Assembly: GCA_030280995.1 (NCBI GenBank)
Contig: JASXTE010000016.1
Coordinates: 16,610,501-16,674,500, forward strand
Direction of reading: 5' to 3'
DNA length: 64,000 bases
From: Hemileia vastatrix
Taxonomy: Eukaryota > Basidiomycota > Pucciniomycetes > Pucciniales > Zaghouaniaceae
The notes under the pieces are model-generated. The model was not told where the DNA came from and made no database searches. It saw only the letters and a program-made list of their open reading frames with translations. This document shows, in pieces, positions 1 through 10,872 of this stretch (its first letter is position 1; each line of letters begins with the position of its first letter). The position numbers and the translations under genes are program-made.

Positions 1-519
1 AACACATTGATAATTCTTTTTGTTTAGTTATATGTGGTTTAATGGTATTCTAGAAATAAAAATATAAGAGATTTGATGATTCAATATTTTTTTTTGATAA
101 CTCAACTGAATTGAAAATAATTATATTGAATGAACAAAAAATATAAAAATACATGAAATAAAGAATCAGGACATATGGATTATAAATTAAAAGCCAAATC
201 TTGAAATTCTGGGTTAAAAAGAGTTTTCAACAAAAAGAGCCACATATATAATTTTATATTTTTTCTCAAAAAGTTAATTAACTCATTAGAAAGCTTAGAA
301 GTAATAACTTTTAAATAAGTACTATGATTTTCAGTCTTTTTACTGATAAAGTGAGATTCACAATTAGAATTAAATTGTGTTTTATTAAAAAATACTGTGA
401 ATTTATCAGATTCTTAAGCTCTCCAACTTTGTATTTCTATTAATTTTTCATTAAACTCTCAATATTATTTCAGCACAGTATCATTCATCCTTGGTTAAGA
501 GCTCAATAAGAGCTCAAAG
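1..519. other. AT-rich stretch, no gene seen
   Basis: Very AT-rich sequence without a convincing open frame, splice-site pair or repeat shared with the rest of the window. It lies beyond the MITE fragment that interrupts the copia integrase, so it may be the unrelated sequence that replaced the missing 3' part of that element. Nothing further can be supported. Confidence 0.5.
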
Positions 520-623
520 TAAAGTTCAGTATCAGTTCACTATAGGTTTAGTCTGAGTTCCATCTGTGTTCCATCTATATTCAAGTTGAAGACTTTCTAG
601 CAAGTCCTCCCCAAATATTGCGT
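520..623 (+). mobile_element. Truncated MITE (right half)
   Basis: This stretch matches the right half of the complete MITE at 9,002-9,254. It has the repeated phrase GTCTGAGTTCCATCTG, then a decayed version of the 16-bp palindrome (CTTTCTAGCAAGTC) and an end resembling ATATTGTGT. The left half and its terminal repeat are absent. The boundary falls inside the copia integrase frame, so the MITE either inserted there and was later truncated, or a deletion removed its left half together with the downstream copia sequence. Confidence 0.6.
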
Positions 624-1049
624 GGTGACAGGTGCAAATTTTGAAACATGCCTCTGTTTAGGAATGTTGTAAACCATGTCACAGCCAAAAGGGTGAAGCT
701 TACCATAGGCTATTTTAGCTTTAGGATCCCATAGCTCAAGTAGAGTTTTATTATGGATAGAAGTTGACGGAGTTCGGTTTAGCAGGTAATTGGCCGCATT
801 AGTTGCTTCTCCCCACCAGGATCCATCTAAGCCACAAGCTGCTAACATAGCTCTGGATTTTTCAACAAGTGTACAATTTCCTCTTTCAGAAAAAGGGCTT
901 TTCTGAGGTGTTTAAGGGGCAGTGGTTAGTGATTCTATCCCTTTTTCAGAAAATAAAGCATTGAAGGCACTGTTGACAAATTCACCACCATTATCAGTAA
1001 TGACTGTTTTCACCCATTTTTCAGTTTTATTTTCAGCAAGATTTAAGAA
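597..1049 (-). pseudogene. Ty1/copia integrase C-terminal part (broken)
   Basis: The frame at 848-597 reads a typical copia integrase core end (GEATNAANYLLNRTPS..., then LHPFGCDMVYNIPK), which normally sits just upstream of the reverse transcriptase. It ends in the MITE remnant, so the last residues are MITE sequence. The 849-1,049 stretch links it to the protease/integrase frame and contains frame breaks. No RT or RNase H follows to the left, so the element is missing its 3' half. Copia family identity is well supported; function is lost. Confidence 0.75.
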
Positions 1050-1790
1050 TTATTTTAAGTAGTTGAAAGCTTCATATTTTAGTGAAAGAAAATAATTAAA
1101 AAAGTACCTGGAATGGCCATCTATAATTTGTAGAAAATATCGGCTTCCTCCTCTTGATACTGGAGTCACAGGACCACAAAGGTCCATGTGAACAACATTA
1201 AGTGTTTCTTCGGGAACAGGGAATTTTCTGGAGAAAGGAAGAAAATGAGACTTGGAGGTGAGGCATGGTATACATGATAATTTGGAGAAGTCAGTCCTGG
1301 GATACATAAGGCCAGCAGTGATGTTGTTTGGGTGACCGCAGGTGTTATGGAGATTAATCAGGGATTTAGTTACAGCTGAAATGATGCTGCCTGAGATTTC
1401 CAGGGGCAAAGAAAGGACATTATTGTTTAGTGAACATTTGATAATGAGTCTGTCTTTTTTGTCACGGATTTTGGCATTGTTGCCACACCCTTTAATAAAA
1501 AAGTTCTGACGTAATAACCAGGCTGCCGAGATTAAGTTAGATTTGACCTCTGGGACAAATAGGGCATCAGTTATTGAGAATAATTTATGATTAAAAAGAA
1601 GATCAAAAGTGCCAATACCATGAGAACAAATGATATGACTATTGGCCATAAGAAGTGATTTTGACAAAGTTTCTAGGGAAGAGAAAAATTGTTTTTCATT
1701 GAATAGGGAGAAAGAAGCTCCGCTGTCAAGGATGGCCAGGTGATTGTGAGAATAGAGAGATGATAAGACTTTCAATCTTTTAATTTGCAT
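1050..1790 (-). pseudogene. Ty1/copia protease and integrase N-terminal part
   Basis: This open 246-aa frame starts just before the aspartic protease motif LDSGASFSLF (residues about 20-30). It continues with the usual copia stretch (LISAAWLLRQN), the integrase zinc-binding HNTCGH...CIPC pair (about 145-180) and the first catalytic aspartate of the integrase (HMDLCGPV, about 200). This is the expected order PR-IN of Ty1/copia, unlike Ty3/gypsy where RT precedes IN. It terminates early relative to a full polyprotein, and the second aspartate and glutamate lie in broken sequence to the left. Confidence 0.8.
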
Positions 1791-1799
1791 TCCTTATTT

Positions 1800-2611
1800 C
1801 TTCTATGATACTTGTCCCTTTTATCTGGATGTAGTTGAAAACAAGTGACTTCAGAATGGGGAGCTAATGGATTATGCTTTCTGCTTGAACACAGATTTTT
1901 GCTTCTAACATTGAAGGCTTCATGAGACGCTTTAGGGTCTGCCTTCCTATGTTTGAAGTCTTTTTCAAGTTCTGTCAGGACTTCTTCAATTGTTAGGGTC
2001 TTCTTAGATATCTTTATGTTGGTAAAAGTTAGATGAGAAACATTTAAGTAGGATTCAGATAGTTTATGTAGTATGTAGAAGGCAATGATTGTAGATAAAA
2101 CTTTTCCTGAGAAAAGGGATGGTGAGACCTCATTTAAAAGTTTGAGATTAGAGCAAAATTCTTTGATGGTGTCTTACATGTCAGGGGAATCAAAGTGGAT
2201 GTTGAATAAGTTAGAAATTACATTAGCACAGTTTTCAGCAGAATTGGAGGCATAGTGTTCTCAAATCTGTTTCCAAAGTTTGGCTGGTTTGAATACAGAT
2301 TTATCTTGGACAAAGCGTTTATGGTTTTCAGAGTCCATAAACATTCAAATTATTATTGCAGTTTGCTTTTTGCAGAAGTTGAATGTTTCAAGGGTGGTGG
2401 CATCTGTTGGGGCAAAAACATTTTTCAGTAAGAATTTGTCTAGATTTTGGATTCCCAAGGTGTAAAACATTTGATTTTTCAAAGTGGCATAGTTTTTGTT
2501 AGTGAGGATTTCAACACCCTTAATTTTGGAATAGGAAGATGTCTCCATGTTTTTCCAGGTTATGGATTGATTGGCAGTAGATGAGGTGAGATGCTGAGTA
2601 ACAGTAACCAA
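1800..2611 (-). pseudogene. Ty1/copia gag (broken)
   Basis: The 2,611-2,345 frame contains a copia-type Gag N-terminus (KGVEILTNKNYATLKNQM, then LGIQNLDKFL). The region 2,344-1,800 continues in other frames with recognisable pieces (FKHRKADPKA, then CFQLHPDKRDKY, a fungal copia zinc-knuckle-like stretch). Order and strand agree with the protease/integrase frame to the left, so all three pieces are one decayed element. Several frameshifts and stops separate the pieces. Confidence 0.65.
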
Positions 2612-2726
2612 GGAAGAGGTTGATTTGGCGGAATCTTAGTTAGTAGGTGAGGACACCACTTTTTTAAAGAGTTAGAGGAGCACTGGGCACATAAACTTTG
2701 AAGTGAAAGCACTTGGGAATCATATA

Positions 2727-3200
2727 AGAAGTAAATTCCTGGTTCATAAGGATGAAAGCTGAGTTAAAAAATAATAAATAAAGAGAGAAATATGCCTCCA
2801 CAATAAGAAGTAAATACCTGGTTCAGAAGGATGAAAGCCAAGTTAACAAAATAATAAATAAAGAGAGAAATATTCCGCCACACTAATAAGAAATAGGTGA
2901 TAAGGATGATAAGTCAATTGAATAGAAATAAAATAAGTTAAATGTGAAATGTTGTTAAGACAAGAGATAAAGAATAAAAAGAGAGATCTTTGCATTTCAG
3001 CATAAAGAGGATACTGACATAAGAAGTAAATACCTGGTTCAGAAAGATGAAAGCCGAGTTGAAAAAATAATAAATAAAGAGAGAAATATGCCGCCACACT
3101 AATAAGAAAGAAGTGATAAGGATGATAAGTCAAGTGAATAGAAATAAAATAAGTTAAATGTGAAATGTTGTTAAGAAAAGAGATAAAGAATAAAAATGGA
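2727..3200. repeat. Three imperfect direct repeats upstream of copia gag
   Basis: A phrase beginning AAGAAGTAAATACCTGGTTC starts near 2,728, 2,806 and 3,021. The second and third copies extend together for about 180 bp (to AGATAAAGAATAAAAA), while the first is cut to about 77 bp. The repeats sit just upstream (in the minus orientation) of the copia gag, in its leader or LTR. The reading frames across them are artefacts of repeated sequence. Confidence 0.7.
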
Positions 3201-3225
3201 GATGCTGATAAGCGGAAAAGTAATC

Positions 3226-3237
3226 TCCCTTTTTATA
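3226..3237 (-). promoter_or_regulatory. Possible TATA box of the copia leader/LTR
   Basis: On the minus strand the sequence reads TGCTATAAAAAGGGAG, a good TATA match facing the copia gag and about 600 bp upstream of it. No LTR partner is present, so this is only a candidate promoter. Confidence 0.35.
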
Positions 3238-5236
3238 GCAAGCTAGGTGATGTATGCATAATGGAACCAGGATACAGAAGTAAAATGATGGAAAAAAATA
3301 ATATAATATTTACACATAAGAATGAATGGTGATCACTAATTAATATTGCTAATGACTATATTGGATTCTAATAGTTGTAAGATGGAAAGGGCATAATGAT
3401 GGTTGGAGAAGAGATGTATAGTGAGAAAAAGAGTTTCAAACTTCAGGGAAGCAATGATTGTAGGAAGGGGTGGTGAGGGAGGTAAAAAAGGTGGAGAAAA
3501 GCCAATTTTGTACTCTGATTTTTGAATAAACGTCCAGGTGCACCTATAAATTAAGTTAATGATTAAAGACACAGCTGTAATTAGAGAGTGTGAGGGCTAA
3601 TTTAAAGCTATAAACTGCTCAACTTGTGAGAATAGAAATATATATTCACCTATAAACATACAATAATGGTATATTCTGGTTTATGGCTTTGTATACACCT
3701 TTTTTCATCTACAGTACATCAGTAATATTTTTTTTAATTATAAGCATTGAAATATAAAAATTAGGAGTGAAAAAATGCCAAAAATTGCTAAAAAATAAAT
3801 TTATGGAATTTGGTTACACACTATGTCCATGATGATAAAATAAGTAATATTGGTAAATTCTAGAAATAATTTTGAACAAAAAAACCAATATTTAAATCTA
3901 AATTACTGTTATTGGAATAATGAGGTGAGTTCACTTTGCTTTCAATATGACTTCTAGCTCTGTTGGTGTGGCACAAAATATATTTTACATTAATTATATA
4001 ATTAAAGAAATAAAATAACCTAAATACTTTTGATATATCTCACCTTTTAGCTCAATTTTTAGTATTTATATTTTTTCAAACACCTGAATAATAGATGTAA
4101 TAATTACAAATTTAAGAAAATAAAAATTGATAATATGTCTTAAAATAAAAATTATTGTTTATTCAGTAACAAGAGAAACTCTTTAATTTATCTTAATTAC
4201 TAAATAAATTTGATGAAAATGAACATATCTATATTTGAAAAAGTATATATATAAGCTTTGATGGAACTTAGATTGAAATCCCAATGCCATCTAGGTCCTG
4301 ACTTTTTTTGAAGCTAAATTAGGCTGCGTGATTTTTTTTTGAATTTGATATCATATTGTTAAATGTATATAACTGTATATTATTTTATCAACAAGTTTTA
4401 TGTTAAGTACTACATACAAGTCTGGAAATAAATAAAACTATAGATCAATTTTTAATTTTTTTGAATTCAAAAAATGTGCATTTTTATTTTCACACAGTAT
4501 AATATGATTTTTTTGAATATGATAGATTAAACACAGCTCTAAACTTAGTATTTTAGAACTATTTTATGTAACAAAACAGGTCCCATTATTGGTTTATATT
4601 TAAATAAATTTGATAGAAGAGCATTCTTGTTTTAAGAAAAATCATACAGCTCCTTCTGAGTATTTAATTATTTTTTTAGATGGATATGTCATAGTTTATA
4701 CTAAAAATTAAGGCAATTACTAGTTTAACTTGATTTTTCTTTTTTTTTCATCAACTGAAATTTGATTATGAAAAAGCTCTTAAAACAATTTTTCTTTCTA
4801 AATAGTTAAATTTCTTCTTGTTGAAATGACTATCATTAAAAATATAAAAATTTAAGTATTTTATTTGATAAGGGAAATAACTAAGCAGATATATGTAGTC
4901 TTTTTTTTCTAAAGAATATCAAATATAGTTAATTTTTTAAATTTACTTTTTGTAAAAAAAAATTACTTTTTTACTCAATAATTTGAGTATTCTATTACTA
5001 TTAGGCATCAAAAAATCTTTTAACCATGTTGTTTTATGTGAAAATGATGTGTAAATTTCAAGCTGTGATTTAACTTTGTGGAATATTTTGTCCCAAAGAA
5101 AAAGCATGTACACCTTCAAATTTGTACTTGATTTAAAAATCAAAAGAAAAATATTAAAATATTACAAATATAAGCTTAAATTATTTTTTAAATTTATGTT
5201 AATTAAAATACAATTCTTCTAATATACAAATTTTCT
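3238..5236. other. AT-rich stretch, no gene seen
   Basis: About 2 kb of very AT-rich DNA with long A and T runs. Open frames are short and lack any family resemblance or codon structure. It lies between the copia remnant and chromovirus copy A. No terminal repeats, splice sites or direct repeats could be supported here. Confidence 0.5.
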
Positions 5237-6018
5237 ATGAGAAGAGCTAAAAAAATTTATCATTTGTATATTAAACCTTGTGCAACAGGTTCTTTTAAAG
5301 AAGTGGCACAATATTTTTGTTCAAGAAACAATGAGTTCAACTGTTCTTCAATGTTTGTTTCCTTAGTTTTCACTCTTGGAATACTGGATAATGTCTCATT
5401 GATAGTTGCAAAAGATGATTGATTCTTGTTTTGCAGAGATGAATAATGGTCACTTAGTCTTTTCAAGTTCAACTTATGTCCTTCTAACTCCTGGAAACAG
5501 ATAGACACAGATTCTTATAACTTGGACAAATCATTTTTGATATTTTTCCACAAAGAAACTTTCTTTTCATGAGTCACTTTGTAGCCATACAAATCATCAG
5601 AAACCCTCTGAAATTCACTTCTCACTGCTTTGTAACCTTGTTCAGTTAACAAACTTTTAAATTTTTGAGTCAATTTTATGTTGTTCATTATATGATTTTG
5701 TTTAGTAATAATATCTCTCAAATATTTGTCATTGATAGTAGCTACATCAGGAGCATTTCTAAATAGAAATACAGAGTAATTTTCCAGAGTCTCATAAACT
5801 TCAGGATCAATTGTTTTATCTATAACAGCCATATCAGGGTTTATAATTGAAGTAGAAATTAATACTAAAGGAGTAGTGAAATCAGAAAATTGATTAATAT
5901 TCCTACTAGAACCAACCTCTACAGGTCTCAAGGTATCATCTCCCATTCTAGAATTACCTGCAGAAACTGAATCAGTAACAAGAAAGGGAACTGGAGATTC
6001 AATGGAGGGCTTTACCAT
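5237..6018 (-). pseudogene. Chromovirus copy A: Gag N-terminal half, truncated
   Basis: In the Gag frame a start codon at 6,018 (context ACCATGG) opens MVKPSIESPVPF, and the frame runs through the family's Gag coiled-coil section (IITKQNHIMNN, VSLWKNIKNDLSKL), a stop, and the next piece (LKRLSDHYSS). Similarity to the other copies stops near 5,265, so the capsid domain, zinc knuckle and all of pol are missing. This start codon overlaps the stop of the upstream frame (ATGGTAA, 6,012-6,018). Confidence 0.75.
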
Positions 6019-6632
6019 GGTTTTGGAAAGATTTGGAAGTGATTGTTTTTCATTTTTCTTCCTCCTTGGTAAGGGTGAGAAGGGGTTGGGTTGAATTGTT
6101 GGGGTCTGGAGAGGCCTGCTTGGGGAGCTTGTTGCATTTTTTGAGCTTGGAGGGAGTCCCACTGAGAGTTGAGCTAGTCCCACTTCCAATTTGACACTTT
6201 CACCTTTTCTTGTTGATGAGGAGGCAATTGTGGAGGGTTTTTGCTTCTTGTGGATGTTTCCTCTTCTCTAGAAGAAAATTCTCTACACTTTTTAGCTTTT
6301 CTTCTAGCAACTCTACCTTTGTTTTTAACCTGAGGTTCTCTGATTTCAACTCCTTGATGTGAGTTGACAGGTTGTTTACTTGCTGCTGCAAGGGCATCTT
6401 TTTTATTTTAAAGACTTTTGAAAACTCTTCTGGGGAGATCACTTGGGGCTTTGATTCCAGAGAAGTGTTCTCTATTTTTATCTCTACCTCCAGCATTTCT
6501 ACATCCTGCTTGGTCCAAAAATTGATTAATTTGAGCAAGTTTAGCAGTCAAAGGAGAACTTACAGAAGTCTTATCATAATAAATCAGGTCCAACTCCTCT
6601 TCATGGGTAGTAGAAGCACATAAATCAGCCAT
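6012..6632 (-). pseudogene. Chromovirus copy A: spliced ORF1 (exon, intron, exon)
   Basis: Exon 1 (6,632-6,564) codes MADLCASTTHEEELDL..., an acidic peptide. A 58-nt intron (6,563-6,506) has donor GTAAGT and acceptor AAGCAG. Exon 2 opens with DVEMLEVEI and holds a coiled coil (LSTHIKELKSENLRLK), then a Pro-rich end (NPTPSHPYQGG) and a final PW followed by TAA. Exon 2 is broken by a frameshift near 6,220 and a nonsense codon. The same exon/intron layout occurs in copies B, C, D and G. Product function unknown. Confidence 0.65.
6506..6563 (-). other. Intron in copy A (58 nt)
   Basis: The donor is TCT|GTAAGT and the acceptor CCAAGCAG|GATG. Position, phase (0) and length match the introns of copies B, C and D. 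Confidence 0.7.
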
Positions 6633-7831
6633 CTTTAGTATAACTTGAGCTGAGAAAAACAGGAAATATTAATTTTTAATCAGTTATTATATAATTTGTT
6701 GAAAAAAAAATAAAAGATAAAATAGGGGGTATCAATGTTAGAAATCTTCTATTTCAAAATACCTCTTTTGTCCACCAAATCAACCATAATTATTTTTTAA
6801 AATATGCCATATTGTTCCCCCAAAACCCCTTTTTACAGAGAAATAATGTCAAATCTGTAGCTTTATTTTTGTGTTGTGAAATATCTTTTAAATAATTAGA
6901 AATTTCTAACATTGATACCCCCTAATAAAAATATTTTAAGTATATTATCAATTACCAAGATTATTAATCAACTGAAATAATGAAAATATAATCCTTATCA
7001 GGACCAAAAAATCAACTGAAATAATTATTACAATTTTTTAATTAAACAAGTTTAACTAAGATATTGATATTTTATTACAAGGATTTTAATAAATCAAGTG
7101 AAATAATAAAATAATTTATTAATTATGAGGAAAAGAAGTCAACTGAAATAATTAACACAATTCTTAATCAAATAATAATTTATATATTGATATATAATTA
7201 TCAGGACTTAATTTCAACTGAATATTTAATTACCAGGACTAACTTTCAACTGAAATAACTTAATATAACTTCTTATCAATTAATTTACTTATATATTTAA
7301 TATTTTAATACCAGGACTAATTATCAATTGAAGTAATAAAATAACATTTTAATAATAAGGACAAAATGTCAACTGAAATAATTAAAAAAAGATTTATAAT
7401 ATAATTTATTAATGTAGTTATATTACTTCTAGGACTAAGAACAAAATTTCTCTATCTTGGTCAACTATGAAAAAAAATATTTTATATTTCAGACACCTCC
7501 CTCTGTAATTTGAGCAATTTAATGCCAACTACAGAGTGCTAATAAAAAAGATATACATGAAATAAGAAATATGCAGAGTAAGGCCCACAGATTGTAACCA
7601 CTATAATCACTACAAATATATAGGAAAATTACACTTATATAAACCTTAACTTTGGGGTGAGGTTTGATTCCCAGTTGTGGCAAAAAAAGGTAAGTCATGT
7701 GCCTTTTGATGTTCATTGTTTGTTGTTTGTTTTTTGTCCAAAAATCACTATTGGTCATTGTAGTCAATGGCCCCACAGTTGCCAGCATCAAGTTGTTGAT
7801 GTTTTGATGAAAATTCAGATAGGCCCCCAAT
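6633..7831 (-). other. Copy A 5' leader with hairpin motif array
   Basis: Non-coding leader between the 5' LTR and ORF1. From about 6,960 to 7,475 it repeats a motif that reads CAGTTGA...GTCCTG on the element strand, ending with the long version near 7,430-7,475 (TAG-TT-GAC ... GTC-CTA). Nearer the LTR lie a G-rich block that reads as AGACACCTCCC on the plus strand (7,491-7,501) and a tRNA T-arm-like block (7,655-7,683). All of these recur in the other copies. Confidence 0.65.
7655..7683 (+). other. tRNA T-arm-like block, copy A
   Basis: On the plus strand it reads GGTTTGATTCCCAGTTGTGG, a decayed version of the GGTTCGATTCC box of tRNA T-arms. It lies about 150 bp from the LTR edge, the same spacing as in the other copies. 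It is antisense to the element. Confidence 0.5.
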
Positions 7832-8490
7832 TATCAGAAGGTGACTTTTGGTCTAGAAGAATTTTCAAAGGTCCAATGGTGGTGATAGGTTTAGGAAGAC
7901 TCAAGATTTCATAATTGTGTACCTATTAATTTTCTTATATTTTATTACTCAAGTAAAAGGTAAATGGAGTTATTATTATTATTTCAAGCCTTAGAAATAC
8001 ACATATGTAAATACCAAGATAATAAATAGTAGTAATAGTTTGATTTGCTGTATATAAAATATAATTTTAAAGTAAGTAAGAATGGAATGAATGAAAATAG
8101 CCAGAATGAGAGGCCTTATATAGGCAAAAATGAGAAAAAATATGGAATTAAAATTCTATATACATGAGTATGAGAGAAAGAACAAATCCATTATTAGATA
8201 TTTTCAAATATTAAAATTTTTCTATAAATAATGTACCAATATACTGTATTTAACTTTATATGTCCTTTTTTTTTCTGTAAATGTCAAAGTAAGAATAAAA
8301 TGATTTGAATTTAATATTAAGTATTATTATATTTTTATTTCACCTCTCAACTGTCATGAGGATGTTGTCAAGGGATAAAAATAAGGGACATTAAATTTAA
8401 ATAATTACTTTATTTTACTCATTTTAATTAGTTAAATTATTATAAGTAAATTGAAAAGTAAGTATAATTAATAAAATAAGAGATAAAGGT
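7832..8490 (-). mobile_element. Copy A 5' LTR, truncated
   Basis: The LTR edge is degenerate (TATCAGAAGG for TGTCAAGG) but is followed by the family phrase CTTTTGGTCTAGAAG. The near-palindromic TATA segment GGCCTTATATAGGC is at about 8,112-8,125. The last 60 or so bases (CCAGTAAATAAT...CTGGCTGACA) are missing; instead the sequence abuts an oppositely oriented LTR at 8,502. Confidence 0.7.
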
Positions 8491-8501
8491 GTTTCTCTAT
8501 C

Positions 8502-9503
8502 TGTCAGCCAGGCTACTAGACTTACCCAGGAAAAGAATTAATTATTTACTGGGATGAAGCCACACCTATAATTCATATTTTATTAATTATATTATATTTA
8601 ATTTATCATTTACTTGTAATAAATTAACTAATTGAAATAAGTAAATCAAGTAAATATTTAAAATTAATGTCCCTCATATGTTTATTCCCTAACACTGTCC
8701 TCATGACAGGTTAGAAGTGAAATAAAAATATATTAATACTAAGTTTCGAATTCAAATTATTTTATTTTAAGAGCGACATTTACAGAAAAATTTAAAATAA
8801 ATCAAATAATTTGATATATACAGTAACTACATTCTATTGACACATTCTTTATAGAAAACTCTTATTATTTGCAATATCTTATTTTGGAATTTTTCTCCCA
8901 CTCACACTCCTGTATGTAGATTTCTTAAAATTGTGGTTTCTCTCCTTTTTGCCTATATAAGGCCTTCCATTTTTGCTGTTTTTTCTCATTCCTTACTCAC
9001 AACACAATATGGGGGGTGGACTTGCTAGCAAGTCGGTAACCTTGGACCCAAACTCACCACAGATTGAACACACATTGAGCTATTTATAAAGGAACCATAC
9101 AGTCAGGGATGAACACCACTCAGAAGAACAGTTTTAGGTGGGTGTTCAGGTAGAGTTTAGTATGGGTTGAGTATGAGTTCAGTCTGAGTTCCATCTGAGT
9201 TCCATCTGAGTTCAGGTTGAGGACTTGCTAGCAAGTCCACCCCCTATATTGTGTAGAGACTTACTTCCATTTTATTATGCACAATCAAATTCATCTTTAT
9301 TACTACTATTACTGCTTTAGTACTTACATTTGCAAAAATCTATATCTTATAAGTAATAATAAAAATATTCTATACCTTTTACTTGAGTAATAAAATCATA
9401 AAAGATAAAATTTAATTACCCACTTTGAAATTGTTGACTTATCCATTTTTTTCTGCCATTGGACCGCTGTTAAAACCTTCTAGACCAAGAGGACCCCTTG
9501 ACA
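8502..9503 (+). mobile_element. LTR F1 (plus orientation) carrying a MITE
   Basis: It begins TGTCAGCCAGGCTACTAG and ends ...AGGACCCCTTGACA, the canonical ends of the family in plus orientation. The TATA segment GCCTATATAAGGCC is at about 8,949-8,962. Without the 253-bp MITE at 9,002-9,254 its length is 749 bp, matching F2 (737 bp). It stands back to back with copy A's LTR, forming a large inverted repeat centred near 8,495. Confidence 0.8.
9002..9254 (+). mobile_element. MITE with 33-bp terminal inverted repeats
   Basis: A 253-bp insertion in LTR F1. Its ends are inverted copies of one another over about 33 bp with one mismatch: ACACAATAT, a G run, TGGACTTGCTAGCAAGTC, and the complement at the right end. 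The inner 16 bp, GACTTGCTAGCAAGTC, is itself a perfect palindrome, so each end holds a small cruciform-capable element. The interior has direct repeats of GAGTTCCATCT and TGAGTTCAG. No coding capacity. A clear target duplication could not be fixed. Confidence 0.75.
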
Positions 9504-9617
9504 GTTGGGAGCCCTTCCAAATTGTTGTTGAAGCACCGTTATCTTGACCCCAGCAACTGTGGGACCTTTGACTACAAGGACCAATAAGTACTTGTGGACA
9601 ACTGAAAATGAAAAAGT
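9504..9617 (+). other. PBS-side spacer between tandem LTRs F1 and F2
   Basis: It starts GTTGGGAGCCCTTCCAAA, the same sequence that follows the 5' LTR in the minus-strand copies, so it probably holds the primer-binding region. Only 114 bp separate F1 from F2, which indicates an internal deletion or LTR recombination product. Confidence 0.55.
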
Positions 9618-10354
9618 TGTCAGTCAGGCTACTAGAATTACCTAGTAAAATAATTAATTATTTACTGGGATTAAGCCACATCTTTAATTTCTTATTTTTA
9701 ATTATATTATATTTACTTAAATAAATTACTTGTAATAATTTAATTAATAAAAATAAGTAAATTAAGTAAATATTTAAAAAATTAATGTCCTCCATATTTT
9801 TACGTCCCAACACCGTCCTCATGAAAGGTCAGGAGTGAAATAAAAATATATTAATACAAAATTTTAAATTCAAATAATATTATTTTAAAGATGACATTTA
9901 CAGAAAAACTTTAAAATAAATCAAATAATTGGTACATACAGGAAATACATTTTATTGACACATTCTTTGTAGAAGATTCTTAATATTTACAAAATATTAT
10001 TCTGGAATTTTCCTTCTCTCATACTTCTGTATATAGAATTTTAGCTCTGTGGTTTCTCTCCTTTTTGCCTATATAAGGCCTCCCATTTTGGTTTTTTTTC
10101 ATCACTCCATTCTCACCTTACAAATTTATTATTTTTATATAAAACACATCTATTACTGCTATTACTACCTTAGTATTTACATCTATGTACTTTTAAGTTT
10201 TTAAAGTAATAATAATAATTATCTTTTACATTTTCATTGAGTATTAAAATTATAAGGATAAAATTTATGTACCTTTTTTAAATCTTGAGTTCCCCACCTT
10301 CCACTGCTGTTGGACTGCCTTTAAATCTTCTAGACCAAATTTAACCCATTGACA
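9618..10354 (+). mobile_element. LTR F2 (plus orientation)
   Basis: It begins TGTCAGTCAGGCTACTAG and ends ...AACCCATTGACA, 737 bp, with the TATA segment GCCTATATAAGGCC at about 10,067-10,080. It is the same family and orientation as F1. It is followed by a shortened leader instead of the full primer-binding region. Confidence 0.8.
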
Positions 10355-10872
10355 AAAGCTATCAGGCACGTGACTTACCTTTATTTCTACAACTGGAAAT
10401 TGAACCTTGCCCCAAATTTAAGGTTTATATAGGTGTAATTGTCATATATATTTGTTGTGACTATACCAGCTACTATCTGTAGGTCTCACTCTTCATATTT
10501 CATATTTCACATATATCTTTTTACTTGGAACCCTGTAGTGGAATTAAATTTCTCACATAACAGGGGGAGGTGTCTGGAATAATAATAATTTTTTTTCCTA
10601 GTTGACCAAGATAGAGCAATATTTCTCTGAGTCCAAGAAGTAATAAAAGTTTTTTTTAATAAATTATATTATTTTTTTTAATTATTTTAGTTGACATTTT
10701 GTCCTGATAATTAAAATATTATTTTATTGTTTCAGTTGACAATTTGTCATGGCAGTGAAGTAAAAAATATATAAATAAATTAAATTAATTTTATTTAATT
10801 ATTTCAGTTGACATTAAGTTCTGGTAATTAAATTCTCAGTTAGCTCTTAGTCCTGATAATTATATATCAAGT
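10355..10872 (+). other. Leader remnant of copy F
   Basis: This is chromovirus leader in plus orientation: a decayed tRNA T-arm-like block (10,388-10,413, minus strand), the G-rich block CAGGGGGAGGTGTCTGG (10,560-10,577), the long hairpin (CCTAGTTGACC...GAGTCC, about 10,600-10,640) and several short TTTCAGTTGACA motifs. The leader breaks off before any gag sequence and joins a minus-strand LTR fragment, so F is a deletion derivative. Confidence 0.65.

Noticed and set aside
3336..3572. A 78-aa minus-strand gene
   Set aside because: No start context, family resemblance or conservation; the proline run comes from a purine-rich plus-strand tract.
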